DNA of 64,000 bases from Candidatus Mycobacterium wuenschmannii (GTDB taxonomy: Bacteria; Actinomycetota; Actinomycetes; Mycobacteriales; Mycobacteriaceae), in the NCBI RefSeq assembly GCF_030252325.1, contig NZ_CP126981.1, forward strand, positions 992,001-1,056,000, given 5' to 3'. A program made the position numbers and the translations under genes. Positions 1 through 9,126 of this stretch are shown here, one piece after another (the stretch's first letter is position 1; every line of letters begins with the position of its first letter). The notes under the pieces were generated by a model, which saw only the letters and a list, made by a program, of their open reading frames with translations, did no database searches and was not told where the DNA came from.

Positions 1-1380
1 GCACTTGTACAACCGGCCGACGATCAGCCACACCGCGATGTGGCCGTCCCACAGCGTCTCCCGCTTGGGCGCCGGCACACCCCGGCCGACGTCGACCAGT
101 GGCGCGAAGGCCGCCGGGCGGGCGGCGAGCAGCGCACGAACCGGACCCGGCAGCCAGCCGACGGTGTTGTCGACGAGCAGACAGTCCCCGGGTGCCGCCT
201 CGGCGGTGATGATGTCTGCGACGTCGCTGTAGTCCCAGCCCTCTTTGGCGTATCGCTGCCGTTGCGACAGAACGAAATTCGGCGCCGCCGCGACGGTGAG
301 CGCGACCAGCACCAGGGCGATCCACCGCGGCCGCCGAGCGATCGCGACGATGCAGATGGCCAGCACGACCGCCATCGCCGGTGCGGTGAAGAACAGGTAG
401 CGCGGGTAGTAGAACGGATCACTGAGTGCCGAATAGACCACGCTGATGGCGGTAGGCACCAGCGACCACGCCGCGCACACGATCAGCGCCCGGCGGGTGT
501 CGCCGTTCGCCTGCCATCGGCCGGTGTATCGAATCGTCAGCGCGGCAACGAAAATCAGGGCCACCAGGATGGCGAACGGAACGCTGTTGTCGAAGTACTG
601 GTGCAATAGGACGTCGAGCAGGCTGTGCCAACTCAACGGATGAATCCACGCGACCTGGAAGCTCTGGCCGTGTGCGAACAGCATCAGTGGCGTCAAGGCG
701 CCGACCGCGACCGCCGACGAGACCGCCCACGACACCACCACGGAGCGTTGCCGACGCAGCGTCGGCGTGATGACCGCGTAGGCGGGCACCAGCAGCACCA
801 GGTAGACGTTCAGCAGGATCGAGATCATCAGCGCCAGCGCGTAGGCCGTCCACAGCCACCACCGATTCCGCCTGATCGCGGTGAGCAGCAAGACGGTCAG
901 CCAGACCGCCGCGACCGCCGTCAGCGCGTACGAACGAGCCTCGATCGCCGCCCAGGTCACCCGGGGCAGGATCGCGAAGACGACGCCCGCGCACACCGCA
1001 GTGCTGCGCGGTAGGAACTGCCGGGCGAAGACCACCACGCCGGCCGCTGCAACGCCGACGGCGATGCAGCCAGGCACGCGTGACCAGAACTCGGTCGGCG
1101 GAGACAGGCAAAACCACCCGTGCATCACCAGGTAGAACAAGCCGTGCACGGCGTCGATGTGCCCGAGGAGCCGCCACAGGTCGGGAATCGAGCGGCTCGC
1201 CGAGGCCGAGATGGTCGCGCTCTCGTCGAACCACAGGGACGGCCGGCTGGCCGCGATGCTGCCGATGAGCGCGGCCAGCAGCGCGACGGCGAGCGGGTCG
1301 AACAACCGACCCGGGTACCGCGGACGCCCCTGGGGGGCAGCGCACTCCGTGGTGGGTTCTTCGAGCGTGGAAACAACCAT
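1..1380 (-). CDS. capA: GT-C mannosyltransferase, LAM-capping (CapA / Rv1635c-like), C-terminus off window
   Basis: The reading frame is open from an ATG at 1380 to the window edge, giving 460 residues without a stop; the family member in M. tuberculosis is about 556 residues, so the C-terminus is cut off. After a polar N-terminus and a first membrane helix comes LWFDESATIS, the acidic motif in the first extracytoplasmic loop of GT-C polyprenyl-phosphomannose-dependent transferases. Eight or more hydrophobic helices follow. By family, the enzyme adds the first mannose cap to lipoarabinomannan on the outer face of the membrane. A GTG at 1392 is an in-frame alternative start. The neighbouring usp gene, divergent across about 310 bases, matches the Rv1635c-Rv1636 order. 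Another GT-C mannosyltransferase role is possible. Confidence 0.8.
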   Translation of the reverse strand, partial: MVVSTLEEPTTECAAPQGRPRYPGRLFDPLAVALLAALIGSIAASRPSLWFDESATISASASRSIPDLWRLLGHIDAVHGLFYLVMHGWFCLSPPTEFWSRVPGCIAVGVAAAGVVVFARQFLPRSTAVCAGVVFAILPRVTWAAIEARSYALTAVAAVWLTVLLLTAIRRNRWWLWTAYALALMISILLNVYLVLLVPAYAVITPTLRRQRSVVVSWAVSSAVAVGALTPLMLFAHGQSFQVAWIHPLSWHSLLDVLLHQYFDNSVPFAILVALIFVAALTIRYTGRWQANGDTRRALIVCAAWSLVPTAISVVYSALSDPFYYPRYLFFTAPAMAVVLAICIVAIARRPRWIALVLVALTVAAAPNFVLSQRQRYAKEGWDYSDVADIITAEAAPGDCLLVDNTVGWLPGPVRALLAARPAAFAPLVDVGRGVPAPKRETLWDGHIAVWLIVGRLYKC

Positions 1381-1692
1381 GATGTGTGTCACTGTAAGGC
1401 CAGTGTGGTGAAGCTGCTTACCCGTCCGGCCTGCTCACGGGCCACTTTTGCCGCTGGAGCCGATGCGATCGGTCTATCGAACGGCTCGCTTCGACCGCGA
1501 AAAAACCGCAGTGTCAACGGAATTCGATGCGCTGAGTGACTACTGACGAGCATAGGTGCCGGAATCGGCGCCGCGGAATGCGCGTGAGTCCGAGTAATGC
1601 CAACCGAATCGGCGTGTTTCAATCCGACCACTCACCCCCGGCAAACCGTTACTGTCTTTGGTTGGCGAAGCAACCGACACCTGGGAGGGTAA
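1381..1692. other. Intergenic region between divergent capA-like and usp genes
   Basis: No convincing gene is seen in these 312 bases. They must carry the divergent promoters. The only clear signal is a GGGAGG ribosome binding site at about 1684-1689 serving the usp start. Confidence 0.6.
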
Positions 1693-2133
1693 ATGAGCGC
1701 CTATCGGACCGTGGTGGTGGGAACCGACGGCTCGGACTCGTCGCTACGTGCGGTGGAGAAGGCAGGAAGCATCGCCGGGTCCGACGCGAAGCTGATCGTC
1801 GCGACCGCCTACTTGCCGTCGGGCGACGACTCCCGCGCCGCCGACGCACTGAAGGACGAGAGCTACAAGGTGTCGGGCAGCGCCCCGATCTACGCGATCC
1901 TGCGCGAGGCGAAGGAGCGGGCCAGCGCCGCGGGAGCGCAGAACGTCGAGGAACGATCGGTGGTCGGCGCCCCCGTCGACGCGCTGGTGGGCCTCGCCGA
2001 AGAGGTCGGTGCCGATCTTCTGGTGGTAGGCAACGTCGGCCTCAGCACGATCGCCGGCCGACTGCTGGGCTCGGTGCCCGCGAACGTCTCGCGGCGCGCC
2101 AAAGTCGACGTGCTGATCGTCCACACCTCGTAA
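1693..2133 (+). CDS. Universal stress protein, Rv1636 (TB15.3)-like
   Basis: A 146-residue single-domain UspA protein. It begins with the beta1 segment and GTDGSDSS, and ends with the nucleotide-binding signature G-2x-G-9x-G-S (GNVG, then GS), so it is of the nucleotide-binding type. The M. tuberculosis orthologue is reported to bind cAMP as well as ATP, which makes the class III cyclase at 17.9 kb a possible functional partner; that link is inference. The protein is expected to be cytoplasmic. The start is fixed by a strong GGGAGG site four bases upstream of ATG. Confidence 0.92.
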   Translation: MSAYRTVVVGTDGSDSSLRAVEKAGSIAGSDAKLIVATAYLPSGDDSRAADALKDESYKVSGSAPIYAILREAKERASAAGAQNVEERSVVGAPVDALVGLAEEVGADLLVVGNVGLSTIAGRLLGSVPANVSRRAKVDVLIVHTS

Positions 2134-2155
2134 GCGGTCTTTCTCGCGTCGACCG

Positions 2156-3007
2156 GTGATCGACACCGCGAAGTACGGGCCGTGGGCGCTGATCGCGGGC
2201 GGCTCGGAAGGTGTCGGCGCCGAGTTCGCCATGCTGCTCGCCGGAGCGGGCCTGAATCTCGTCCTGGTAGCCCGCTCAGCGACAGGGCTTGACGAGACGG
2301 CAACACGGTGTCGCCGGCATGGCGGTGAAATCCGAACTCTCCAAGCAGATTTGAGTGATCCCGCCGTCTGCGATCAAATCGCGGCGGCGACGAGCGGGCT
2401 CGAGGTCGGCCTGCTGATCCTGGTCGCCGGCGCGAATACGCACAGCCACGAGTTCCTCGACGGCGATCTCGCCGAGTTTCACCGGGTGATCGATCTCAAC
2501 GTGTCGACGCCGCTCGCGCTCACGCAGCACTACGGGCGGGCGATGCGTCAGCGGGGCCGCGGCGGCATCGTGGTGCTCGGATCGCTGTCCGGCTATCTCG
2601 GGTCGGCGCGGCACACGGTGTACGGCGGCGTGAAGGCCTTCTCCCGGATCTTCGCCGAGGGGCTGTGGCTGGAACTGCGCGAACACGGCGTCGACGTGCT
2701 GGAACTGGTGCTGGGGGTGACGCGCACACCCGCCATGGAACGCATCGGCCTGAATTTCGACGCACCCGGCGTGATCGTCACCGACCCGGCCGACGTCGCG
2801 CGCGAAGGTCTGGAATGGCTGGGCCGCGGCCCGGTCCACATCGTCAGCGGCAACGAGCGGATCGTGAGCGCGCGTAGCGATCCCGACCGGGCCACTGCCG
2901 TTCTCGCCGCCCATCGCACGATGCAGCGGCTGTTGCACGCGGAGAGGAACCCCGATGGCGGTGGAGGATCGGCTCGAGGCGCTGGAACGACGCCTGCGCA
3001 GCGTTGA
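2156..3007 (+). CDS. SDR family NAD(P)-dependent oxidoreductase (first of cassette)
   Basis: A 283-residue classical-type short-chain dehydrogenase starting at a GTG 22 bases after usp. The cofactor motif is the variant AGGSEGVG. The catalytic Ser is in VLGSLSG and the YxxxK motif appears as VYGGVK. The C-terminal tail is rich in Gly and Ala and overlaps the start of the next gene by 53 bases. The substrate cannot be read from sequence. In actinobacteria such SDR/NTF2/SDR groups often serve steroid or other hydrophobic substrate degradation, which is inference here. The gene is absent from the M. tuberculosis Rv1636-Rv1637c junction as I recall it, so it is probably accessory. Confidence 0.82.
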   Translation: MIDTAKYGPWALIAGGSEGVGAEFAMLLAGAGLNLVLVARSATGLDETATRCRRHGGEIRTLQADLSDPAVCDQIAAATSGLEVGLLILVAGANTHSHEFLDGDLAEFHRVIDLNVSTPLALTQHYGRAMRQRGRGGIVVLGSLSGYLGSARHTVYGGVKAFSRIFAEGLWLELREHGVDVLELVLGVTRTPAMERIGLNFDAPGVIVTDPADVAREGLEWLGRGPVHIVSGNERIVSARSDPDRATAVLAAHRTMQRLLHAERNPDGGGGSARGAGTTPAQR

Positions 3008-3449
3008 GGACGAGTTGGCGATCCGGCGCCTGTTGGCGTCCTACGGACCACTCGTCGACGCCGGCGACGGGGACACTGTCGCGGCGCTGTGGACCGAGGA
3101 CGGCCAATACGACGTCGACGGCTGGGTCATGCGCGGCCGGTCGGACGTCGCCGCGATGGTGCAGTCATCGGGGCATCAGAGCATGATCAGCGCCGGCGCC
3201 GCCCATTTTCTCGGTCCAGTGTGCCTGCGGGTCGACGGCGACAACGCCATCGCGGTGTGCGAGTCCATCGTCGTGCGGCACGACGATGAGGGCCGCGGCT
3301 ACCGGGTGTGGCGGGCCGGGGCCAACCACGTCACGCTGCGACGGACCGACGAGGGTTGGCGAATCGTCAGGCGGACCACCCGCGCGCTGGACGGGTCCAG
3401 CGATGCCCGCAACGTGCTCGCCGCCGGTGCGACTGGCCGGCCGCTGTGA
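2955..3449 (+). CDS. SnoaL/NTF2-like fold protein
   Basis: A 164-residue protein with an N-terminal helix (EDRLEALERRLRSVEDELAI) leading into the alpha+beta barrel typical of the NTF2-like superfamily: RRLLASYGPLVDAGD, then LWTEDGQYDVDGW, and a final strand DEGWRIVRRTTRAL. Members act as small isomerases, hydratases or dehydratases, or as non-catalytic ligand-binding partners. The start ATG at 2955 lies inside the end of the upstream SDR gene, and its stop overlaps the next start as GTGA, so all three genes are probably made together. The specific reaction is unknown. Confidence 0.78.
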   Translation: MAVEDRLEALERRLRSVEDELAIRRLLASYGPLVDAGDGDTVAALWTEDGQYDVDGWVMRGRSDVAAMVQSSGHQSMISAGAAHFLGPVCLRVDGDNAIAVCESIVVRHDDEGRGYRVWRAGANHVTLRRTDEGWRIVRRTTRALDGSSDARNVLAAGATGRPL

Positions 3450-4222
3450 CGGGCCCGCTCGACGGCAAGGTTGCTCTGGTCACCGGCGCGGGAGCGGGAA
3501 TCGGCGAGGCCATCGCCCGTCGATTTGCCGAAGCCGGTGCCAGAGTCGTTGTCGCCGAACGGGATACCGACAGTGGCCGCGAGGTCGCGGAAGCGATCGA
3601 CGGGCTGTTCGTCTCGGTCGACGTCGCAGTCCGCGACCAGGTGGAAGACGCCGTCGCGCAGGCTGTTTCAGCCTATGGCTCGATCGATGTCGTGGTGAAC
3701 AACGCCTGGGGCGGCGGATCGATGAGCCGGGTGGAGAACAAGACCGACCGGCAACTCAGCGACGGCATCGCGATCGCCTACTACGGCCCGTTCTGGGCGA
3801 TGCGAGCCGCGTTGCCGCACATGCGATCCCGCGGCTGGGGCCGGGTGATCAACATCTGCAGTCTCAACGGCGTCAACGCGCACATGGGGACGCTGGAATA
3901 CAACGCGGCCAAGGAGGCGCTGCGCGCGTTGACCCGGACCGCGGCCCGGGAGTGGGCGCCCTTCGGCATCACCGTCAACGCCGTCTGCCCCGCGGCCAAG
4001 AGCGCCGCATTCCTGCGGGCTCTGGGCGACAACCCGGACGTCGCCGCGTTCGCCGACTCGATGAACCCGATGGGGCGGATCGGGGACCCCTATCTCGACA
4101 TCGCGCCGGTGGCGCTGTTCCTGGCGAGCGAGGACTGCCGGTACCTGACCGGCAACACGCTATTCGTCGACGGCGGCAGTCACATCAACGGCGTGGCCTG
4201 GGCGCCCGATCTGGACGCGTAA
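3446..4222 (+). CDS. SDR family oxidoreductase (second of cassette)
   Basis: A 258-residue classical SDR. A longer open frame extends upstream, but GTG at 3446 overlaps the previous stop as GTGA and is followed directly by the usual N-terminus LDGKVALVTGAGAGIGEAIA. Visible motifs are TGxGxGIG for the cofactor, the NNAW variant of NNAG, catalytic Ser in NICSLNG, YNAAK as YxxxK, and a C-terminal YLTGNTLFVDGG. It resembles FabG-like alcohol/ketoacyl dehydrogenases. Together with the first SDR and the NTF2-like gene it forms one tightly coupled cassette; a shared substrate is inferred. Confidence 0.83.
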   Translation: MTGPLDGKVALVTGAGAGIGEAIARRFAEAGARVVVAERDTDSGREVAEAIDGLFVSVDVAVRDQVEDAVAQAVSAYGSIDVVVNNAWGGGSMSRVENKTDRQLSDGIAIAYYGPFWAMRAALPHMRSRGWGRVINICSLNGVNAHMGTLEYNAAKEALRALTRTAAREWAPFGITVNAVCPAAKSAAFLRALGDNPDVAAFADSMNPMGRIGDPYLDIAPVALFLASEDCRYLTGNTLFVDGGSHINGVAWAPDLDA

Positions 4223-4230
4223 CATGCGGC

Positions 4231-4274
4231 GCCGCAGCGCTTTACCAGCCGCGCCGCAGCGCTTTACCAGCCGC
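4231..4274. repeat. 22-bp perfect tandem duplication at the 3' end of the MBL gene
   Basis: Two adjacent identical 22-bp units occupy 4231-4252 and 4253-4274, each containing GCAGCGCTTTACCAGC. The second copy includes the TAA stop (complement of 4264-4266) and last codons of the metallo-beta-lactamase-fold gene, so the first copy repeats the stop just downstream. Confidence 0.9.
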
Positions 4275-4941
4275 GCTCGCGCCACTCGGCCAAATGCGGC
4301 CGCTCGGCGCCAATGGTGGTGTCGTCGCCGTGGCCGGGGTAGACGACGGTGTCGTCGCCGAACCGGTCGAATACCCGGGTGCTGACGTCGTCGATCAACT
4401 GCTCGAAATCGCCAGGCTGCCAGGTCTTGCCGACGCCGCCGGGAAACAGGCAGTCGCCGGTGAACAACTGGGTGACACCTCCGGTGGCCGGCCCGTCGAG
4501 CGCGAGTGCCACCGATCCAGGGGTGTGTCCGCGCAGATGGATAACGTCGAAGGTCAGCTCGCCGATCCGGATGGTGTCGCCGCCGGTGAGCAACCGATCG
4601 GGCCGCACCGGTAGCGGCTCGGCGTCCACCTCGTGTGCCGCGGTCGGCGCGCCGGTGGCGGCGGCCACCGCTTCGAGCGCCTGCCAGTGGTCGAAATGCT
4701 GGTGGCTGGTGACGATCAGCGACACGTTCGGGGCGTGGGCGTGGACCAGTTCGACCAGATCGTCCGCGTCGTTGGCGGCGTCGATCAGCAGCGTCTCGCC
4801 CGTCGCGGAACAGGTGACCAGGTAGACGTTGTTGTCCATGGGGCCGACCGACGTCTTGACGATCGACACACCCGGCAGTGTTCGCCGGGCCGCACTACCC
4901 GCATCGACGTGGCCGGTGTAGTTGTCATCCAAGACGGTCAT
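4264..4941 (-). CDS. Metallo-beta-lactamase-fold hydrolase (glyoxalase II-like), Rv1637c-like
   Basis: Residues from ATG 4941 begin TVLDDNYTGHV and run 225 codons; an in-frame ATG at 4992 would add 17 low-complexity residues and run into the uvrA promoter, so the shorter form is preferred. The metal site is clear: SHQHFDH (HxHxDH), a second His in HLRGHTPGS, Asp in FTGDCLFPGG, and a final His in VYPGHGDD. These are the ligands of glyoxalase II/persulfide dioxygenase-type binuclear hydrolases. It is a cytoplasmic hydrolase of probable thioester substrates. Position next to divergent uvrA matches Rv1637c-Rv1638. Confidence 0.82.
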   Translation of the reverse strand: MTVLDDNYTGHVDAGSAARRTLPGVSIVKTSVGPMDNNVYLVTCSATGETLLIDAANDADDLVELVHAHAPNVSLIVTSHQHFDHWQALEAVAAATGAPTAAHEVDAEPLPVRPDRLLTGGDTIRIGELTFDVIHLRGHTPGSVALALDGPATGGVTQLFTGDCLFPGGVGKTWQPGDFEQLIDDVSTRVFDRFGDDTVVYPGHGDDTTIGAERPHLAEWRERGW

Positions 4942-4969
4942 ACCAGTCACGGTACTGGCCGACGGTTGC

Positions 4970-4992
4970 TTGTCGGTGCGGGCACTTAGCAT
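4970..4992 (+). promoter_or_regulatory. RecA-independent DNA-damage promoter (RecA_NDp / PafBC type) of uvrA
   Basis: TTGTCGGTG at 4970-4978, exactly eight bases, then TAGCAT at 4987-4992. This matches the mycobacterial RecA_NDp consensus tTGTCRgtg-N8-TAnnnT in every conserved position. It lies about 50 bases upstream of the uvrA GTG. No palindromic LexA box was seen nearby. Confidence 0.8.
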
Positions 4993-5042
4993 AGGAACGA
5001 TGCGTCCGGGCAGCGCCCGGTAATCACCCAGAAAGGGATTGC

Positions 5043-7955
5043 GTGGCTGATCGCCTGGTCGTTAAGGGTGCGCGTGAGCACAATCTGCGCAGTGTCGATC
5101 TTGATTTGCCACGCGATGCGTTGATCGTCTTCACCGGGCTCTCAGGCTCTGGAAAGTCGTCGCTGGCATTCGACACGATCTTTGCCGAGGGGCAGCGGCG
5201 CTATGTCGAGTCGCTGTCGGCGTACGCGCGCCAGTTCCTCGGCCAGATGGACAAGCCGGACGTCGACTTCATCGAGGGCCTGTCGCCCGCGGTGTCGATC
5301 GACCAGAAGTCGACCAACCGCAACCCACGGTCGACGGTCGGGACCATTACCGAGGTCTACGACTATCTGCGGTTGCTCTACGCCCGCGCCGGCACCCCGC
5401 ACTGCCCGGTCTGCGGCGAACGCATCGCCAAGCAGACGCCGCAGCAGATCGTCGACCAGGTGCTGGTCATGCCCGAAGGCACCCGCTTCCAAGTGCTGGC
5501 CCCGGTGGTGCGCACCCGCAAGGGCGAATTCGCCGACCTCTTCGAGAAGCTCAACGCGCAGGGCTACAGCAGGGTCCGGGTCGACGGCACGGTGCATCCG
5601 CTGACCGATCCGCCGAAGCTGAAGAAGCAGGAGAAGCACGACATCGAGGTCGTCATCGACCGCCTCACCGTCAAGGCCAGCGCCAAACAGCGGCTCACCG
5701 ACTCCGTCGAGACCGCGCTCAATCTGGCCGACGGGATCGTCGTGCTCGAATTCGTCGACCAGGAACACGACGCTCACAATCGCGAGCAGCGTTTCTCCGA
5801 GAAGCTGGCGTGCCCCAACGGGCACTCGCTGGCGGTCGACGACCTCGAGCCGCGGTCGTTCTCGTTCAACTCGCCCTACGGCGCCTGCCCTGAGTGTGTC
5901 GGTCTGGGCATCCGCAAGGAGGTCGACCCCGAACTGGTGGTCCCGGATCCGGACCGCACGCTGGCCGAGGGTGCCGTCGCGCCGTGGTCGATGGGCCACA
6001 CCGCCGAGTACTTCACCCGGATGCTGGCCAGCCTCGGCGACACGATGGGCTTCGACGTCGACACCCCGTGGCGCAAGCTCCCGGTCAAGGCGCGCAAGGC
6101 GATCCTCGAGGGATGCGACGAGCAGGTTCACGTCAAGTACCGCAACCGCTACGGCCGTACCCGCTCCTACTACGCCGATTTCGAGGGCGTGCTGGCGTTC
6201 CTGGAGCGCAAGCTCGACCAGACCGAGTCCGAGCTGATGAAGGAACGCTACGAGGGCTTCATGCGTGACGTGCCGTGTCCGGAGTGCAACGGGACGCGAC
6301 TCAAGCCGGAGATCCTCGCGGTCACGCTCGCCGCGGGGAAGTACGGTGCCAAGTCGATCGCCGAGGTGTGTGAGCTCTCGATCAACGATTGCGCCGACTT
6401 CCTCAATGCGCTCACCCTCGGCACCCGCGAGCAGGCGATCGCCGGTCAGGTGCTCAAGGAGATCCAGTCACGACTGGGCTTCCTGCTCGATGTCGGCCTG
6501 GAATACCTGTCGCTGTCCCGGGCGGCGGGCACGCTGTCCGGCGGCGAGGCGCAACGCATTCGCCTGGCCACCCAGATCGGCTCCGGTCTGGTCGGCGTGC
6601 TGTACGTGCTCGACGAGCCGTCCATCGGCCTGCACCAGCGCGACAACCGCCGGCTCATCGAAACCCTCACGCGCCTGAGGAATCTCGGCAACACGCTGAT
6701 TGTCGTCGAGCACGACGAGGACACCATCGCGCACGCCGACTGGGTGGTCGACATCGGCCCCGGCGCCGGCGAGCACGGCGGACACATCGTGCACAGTGGC
6801 ACCTACGCCGACCTGCTGGCGAACAAGGAGTCGATCACCGGCGCCTTCCTGTCGGGCAAGGAAAGCATTGTGGCGCCGGACATTCGGCGCCCTATCGACA
6901 AGAAGCGGCACCTCACCGTCGTCGGCGCCAACGAACACAACCTGCGCGGCATCGACGTCATGTTCCCGCTCGGCGTGCTGACCTCGGTCACGGGAGTGTC
7001 GGGGTCGGGCAAGTCGACGTTGGTCAACGACATTCTGGCGTCGGTGCTAGCGAACCGGCTCAACGGCGCCCGCCATGTTCCGGGCCGGCACACCCGCGTC
7101 ACCGGCCTGGACAGCGTCGACAAGCTGGTCCGCGTCGACCAGTCGCCGATCGGCCGCACCCCGCGGTCCAACCCCGCCACCTACACGGGCGTCTTCGACA
7201 AGATCCGCACCCTGTTTGCGGCCACCACTGAGGCCAAGGTGCGTGGCTACCAGCCGGGTCGATTCTCGTTCAACGTCAAGGGCGGTCGCTGCGAGGCCTG
7301 CACGGGCGACGGCACGATCAAGATCGAGATGAACTTCCTGCCGGACGTGTACGTGCCCTGCGAGGTGTGCAACGGCGCCCGCTACAACCGCGAGACCCTC
7401 GAGGTGCACTACAAGGGCAAGACCATCTCCGAAGTGCTCGACATGTCGATCGAGGAAGCCGCGGAGTTCTTCCAGCCGATCACCGGCATCCACCGCTACC
7501 TGCGCACGCTGGTCGACGTCGGGCTGGGGTATGTGCGGCTGGGCCAGCCGGCGCCAACGCTGTCCGGCGGTGAGGCGCAGCGGGTGAAGCTGGCGTCGGA
7601 GTTGCAGAAGCGCTCGACCGGGCGCACCGTCTACATCCTCGACGAGCCGACCACAGGTCTGCACTTCGAGGACATCCGCAAGCTGCTCGACGTCATCAAT
7701 GGCCTTGTCGACAAGGGCAATTCGGTGATCGTCATCGAGCACAACCTGGACGTGATCAAGACCTCGGACTGGATCATCGACATGGGACCCGAGGGCGGAG
7801 CCGGCGGCGGGACCATCGTCGCTCAGGGCACGCCGGAGGATGTGATGGCGGTGCCGGAGAGCTACACCGGTAAGTTCCTCGCGGAAGTCCTCGCCGACAC
7901 CCGCAAGCCCGCAGCGACGAAGCGAACGACCAAGCGCCGCAAGGTCAGCGCGTAG
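5043..7955 (+). CDS. uvrA: Excinuclease ABC subunit A
   Basis: A 970-residue UvrA, the damage-sensing ATPase of nucleotide excision repair that loads UvrB. Both ABC modules are intact: Walker [10 protein letters not shown] near residue 33 and GVSGSGKST near 649; signature LSGGEAQR near 498 and 839; Walker B followed by DEPSIGLH and DEPTTGLH. Zinc-binding cysteine pairs include CPVC, CPEC and the C-terminal CEAC/CEVC module. Start GTG 5043 gives [20 protein letters not shown], the family N-terminus. The promoter at 4970-4992 predicts damage induction without LexA. The 3' end overlaps the convergent HTH_42 gene by 11 bases. Confidence 0.98.
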   Translation: MADRLVVKGAREHNLRSVDLDLPRDALIVFTGLSGSGKSSLAFDTIFAEGQRRYVESLSAYARQFLGQMDKPDVDFIEGLSPAVSIDQKSTNRNPRSTVGTITEVYDYLRLLYARAGTPHCPVCGERIAKQTPQQIVDQVLVMPEGTRFQVLAPVVRTRKGEFADLFEKLNAQGYSRVRVDGTVHPLTDPPKLKKQEKHDIEVVIDRLTVKASAKQRLTDSVETALNLADGIVVLEFVDQEHDAHNREQRFSEKLACPNGHSLAVDDLEPRSFSFNSPYGACPECVGLGIRKEVDPELVVPDPDRTLAEGAVAPWSMGHTAEYFTRMLASLGDTMGFDVDTPWRKLPVKARKAILEGCDEQVHVKYRNRYGRTRSYYADFEGVLAFLERKLDQTESELMKERYEGFMRDVPCPECNGTRLKPEILAVTLAAGKYGAKSIAEVCELSINDCADFLNALTLGTREQAIAGQVLKEIQSRLGFLLDVGLEYLSLSRAAGTLSGGEAQRIRLATQIGSGLVGVLYVLDEPSIGLHQRDNRRLIETLTRLRNLGNTLIVVEHDEDTIAHADWVVDIGPGAGEHGGHIVHSGTYADLLANKESITGAFLSGKESIVAPDIRRPIDKKRHLTVVGANEHNLRGIDVMFPLGVLTSVTGVSGSGKSTLVNDILASVLANRLNGARHVPGRHTRVTGLDSVDKLVRVDQSPIGRTPRSNPATYTGVFDKIRTLFAATTEAKVRGYQPGRFSFNVKGGRCEACTGDGTIKIEMNFLPDVYVPCEVCNGARYNRETLEVHYKGKTISEVLDMSIEEAAEFFQPITGIHRYLRTLVDVGLGYVRLGQPAPTLSGGEAQRVKLASELQKRSTGRTVYILDEPTTGLHFEDIRKLLDVINGLVDKGNSVIVIEHNLDVIKTSDWIIDMGPEGGAGGGTIVAQGTPEDVMAVPESYTGKFLAEVLADTRKPAATKRTTKRRKVSA

Positions 7956-9126
7956 CGGCGCCGGCTTTCGACAGGGGCGAGGGAAACCTCGGTTTGACCC
8001 GCAGGCCGTCGAGCCACGAGGTCAGCTCGACCGCCCGTCGCGTGAGCTCCCTGCGACCATCGCGCCCGGGATCCTCGAGGAGCTGCAGCTGGACGCAGGC
8101 GTCGCCGTCCTGGTACCAGCCCCCCACGACGCGCCCGTTCCACCACGCCGTGGGCCCGGCGTTGCCGTTGCGGTCGAAGACCTGGTCGCGATGCCGGCCG
8201 AGATACCAGTCGCGGTCGAACCACCCCATCGTGGTGACGTCGAGCCCCGGCAGCAACGCCGCCGCGGGCGCGGCTGCCGGCCGATCGTCCAGGTCGTCGG
8301 CCAATACGTACCCGGGTCCGCAGTCCAGCGCGACTTCCACGACCCCGAGGTCGTCCAATGCCTTCCGCGTCGCGGTCAGGGTGGTGCCGAACCACCACTT
8401 GACGTCGGCGGCGGTCGCCGGCCCGAAGGTGTGCAGCCATCGCCGGGTAAGCGCCGCGAACGCCTCGTCCGCGGGTGCCTGCGGGCCCAGCCAGTCCTCG
8501 GCGAGCGCCCACCGGGGCCGCGACCTGGTCCAGGGTCCGTCGTTGGGTCCGCGGACGATTTCGCCCCGCGCCGACAGCACAGTCAGCACCCGGGGCGCCA
8601 CCGGAACGGCTCCGCCCCAGGGCTTTCCGGGCGCGGGGTCGTAGGTCCCGTCGATCTCGGTCAGCGCCGCGCGCAGTTCGGTACTACTGAGCGGCCCGTG
8701 CGTGCCCAGATGCCGCAGCACCGCGGAGCATGCCGTCGTCAGCCACTGTTCACCGTCTGCGGTCACCTCCGCCTTGTGCAGGTCGCCGACCAGCTTGCGG
8801 TGCTCGTTGGCGGCAACGCGGTCACTCGCGGCAGCCTGCACGATCGGCAAATCTTCGGCAGCCACTACCCACAGGGTCCGACGCATAGCCAAATGCCTTA
8901 CCAGCGAACGGCTTTGGTATAGCTCCCGCTCGAGGTCAGACGCGACGAAGCCGGGACACCGGGCCCAGAGCGACAGGAAGGGCGTGACCGGATCGGTGGC
9001 GTGCAGGCCCACCAGGGCGGTGGTGGCCTCGACGATTGAATCTCCCAGCGCGCCGAAGTGACGGCTCATCAATCTGCTGCGCCGCTCGTCGTCGGTGAAC
9101 CGAGGCACACCGCCCTTGCGGCTCAA
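7945..9126 (-). CDS. Winged-helix HTH_42 family protein (possible AlkZ-like DNA glycosylase)
   Basis: A 393-residue member of the HTH_42 family (AlkZ/YcaQ superfamily), some of whose members are DNA glycosylases that unhook interstrand crosslinks or remove bulky adducts. Seen here: N-terminal [20 protein letters not shown], the position where AlkZ carries its catalytic QxQ and YcaQ its QxD, here reading His42-Ala-Thr44-Asp. Next come a [14 protein letters not shown] segment, tandem winged helices, and a C-terminal beta region with [15 protein letters not shown]. The start is TTG at 9126, overlapping the upstream stop as TTGA, so it is coupled to the small gene upstream. Convergence with uvrA suggests a repair role; catalytic activity is not proven by the altered motif. 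Confidence 0.75.
   Translation of the reverse strand: MSRKGGVPRFTDDERRSRLMSRHFGALGDSIVEATTALVGLHATDPVTPFLSLWARCPGFVASDLERELYQSRSLVRHLAMRRTLWVVAAEDLPIVQAAASDRVAANEHRKLVGDLHKAEVTADGEQWLTTACSAVLRHLGTHGPLSSTELRAALTEIDGTYDPAPGKPWGGAVPVAPRVLTVLSARGEIVRGPNDGPWTRSRPRWALAEDWLGPQAPADEAFAALTRRWLHTFGPATAADVKWWFGTTLTATRKALDDLGVVEVALDCGPGYVLADDLDDRPAAAPAAALLPGLDVTTMGWFDRDWYLGRHRDQVFDRNGNAGPTAWWNGRVVGGWYQDGDACVQLQLLEDPGRDGRRELTRRAVELTSWLDGLRVKPRFPSPLSKAGAATR

Noticed and set aside
4942..5042. A LexA/SOS box upstream of uvrA
   Set aside because: No TCGAAC-N4-GTTCGA-like palindrome is present; the RecA_NDp motif accounts for damage control.
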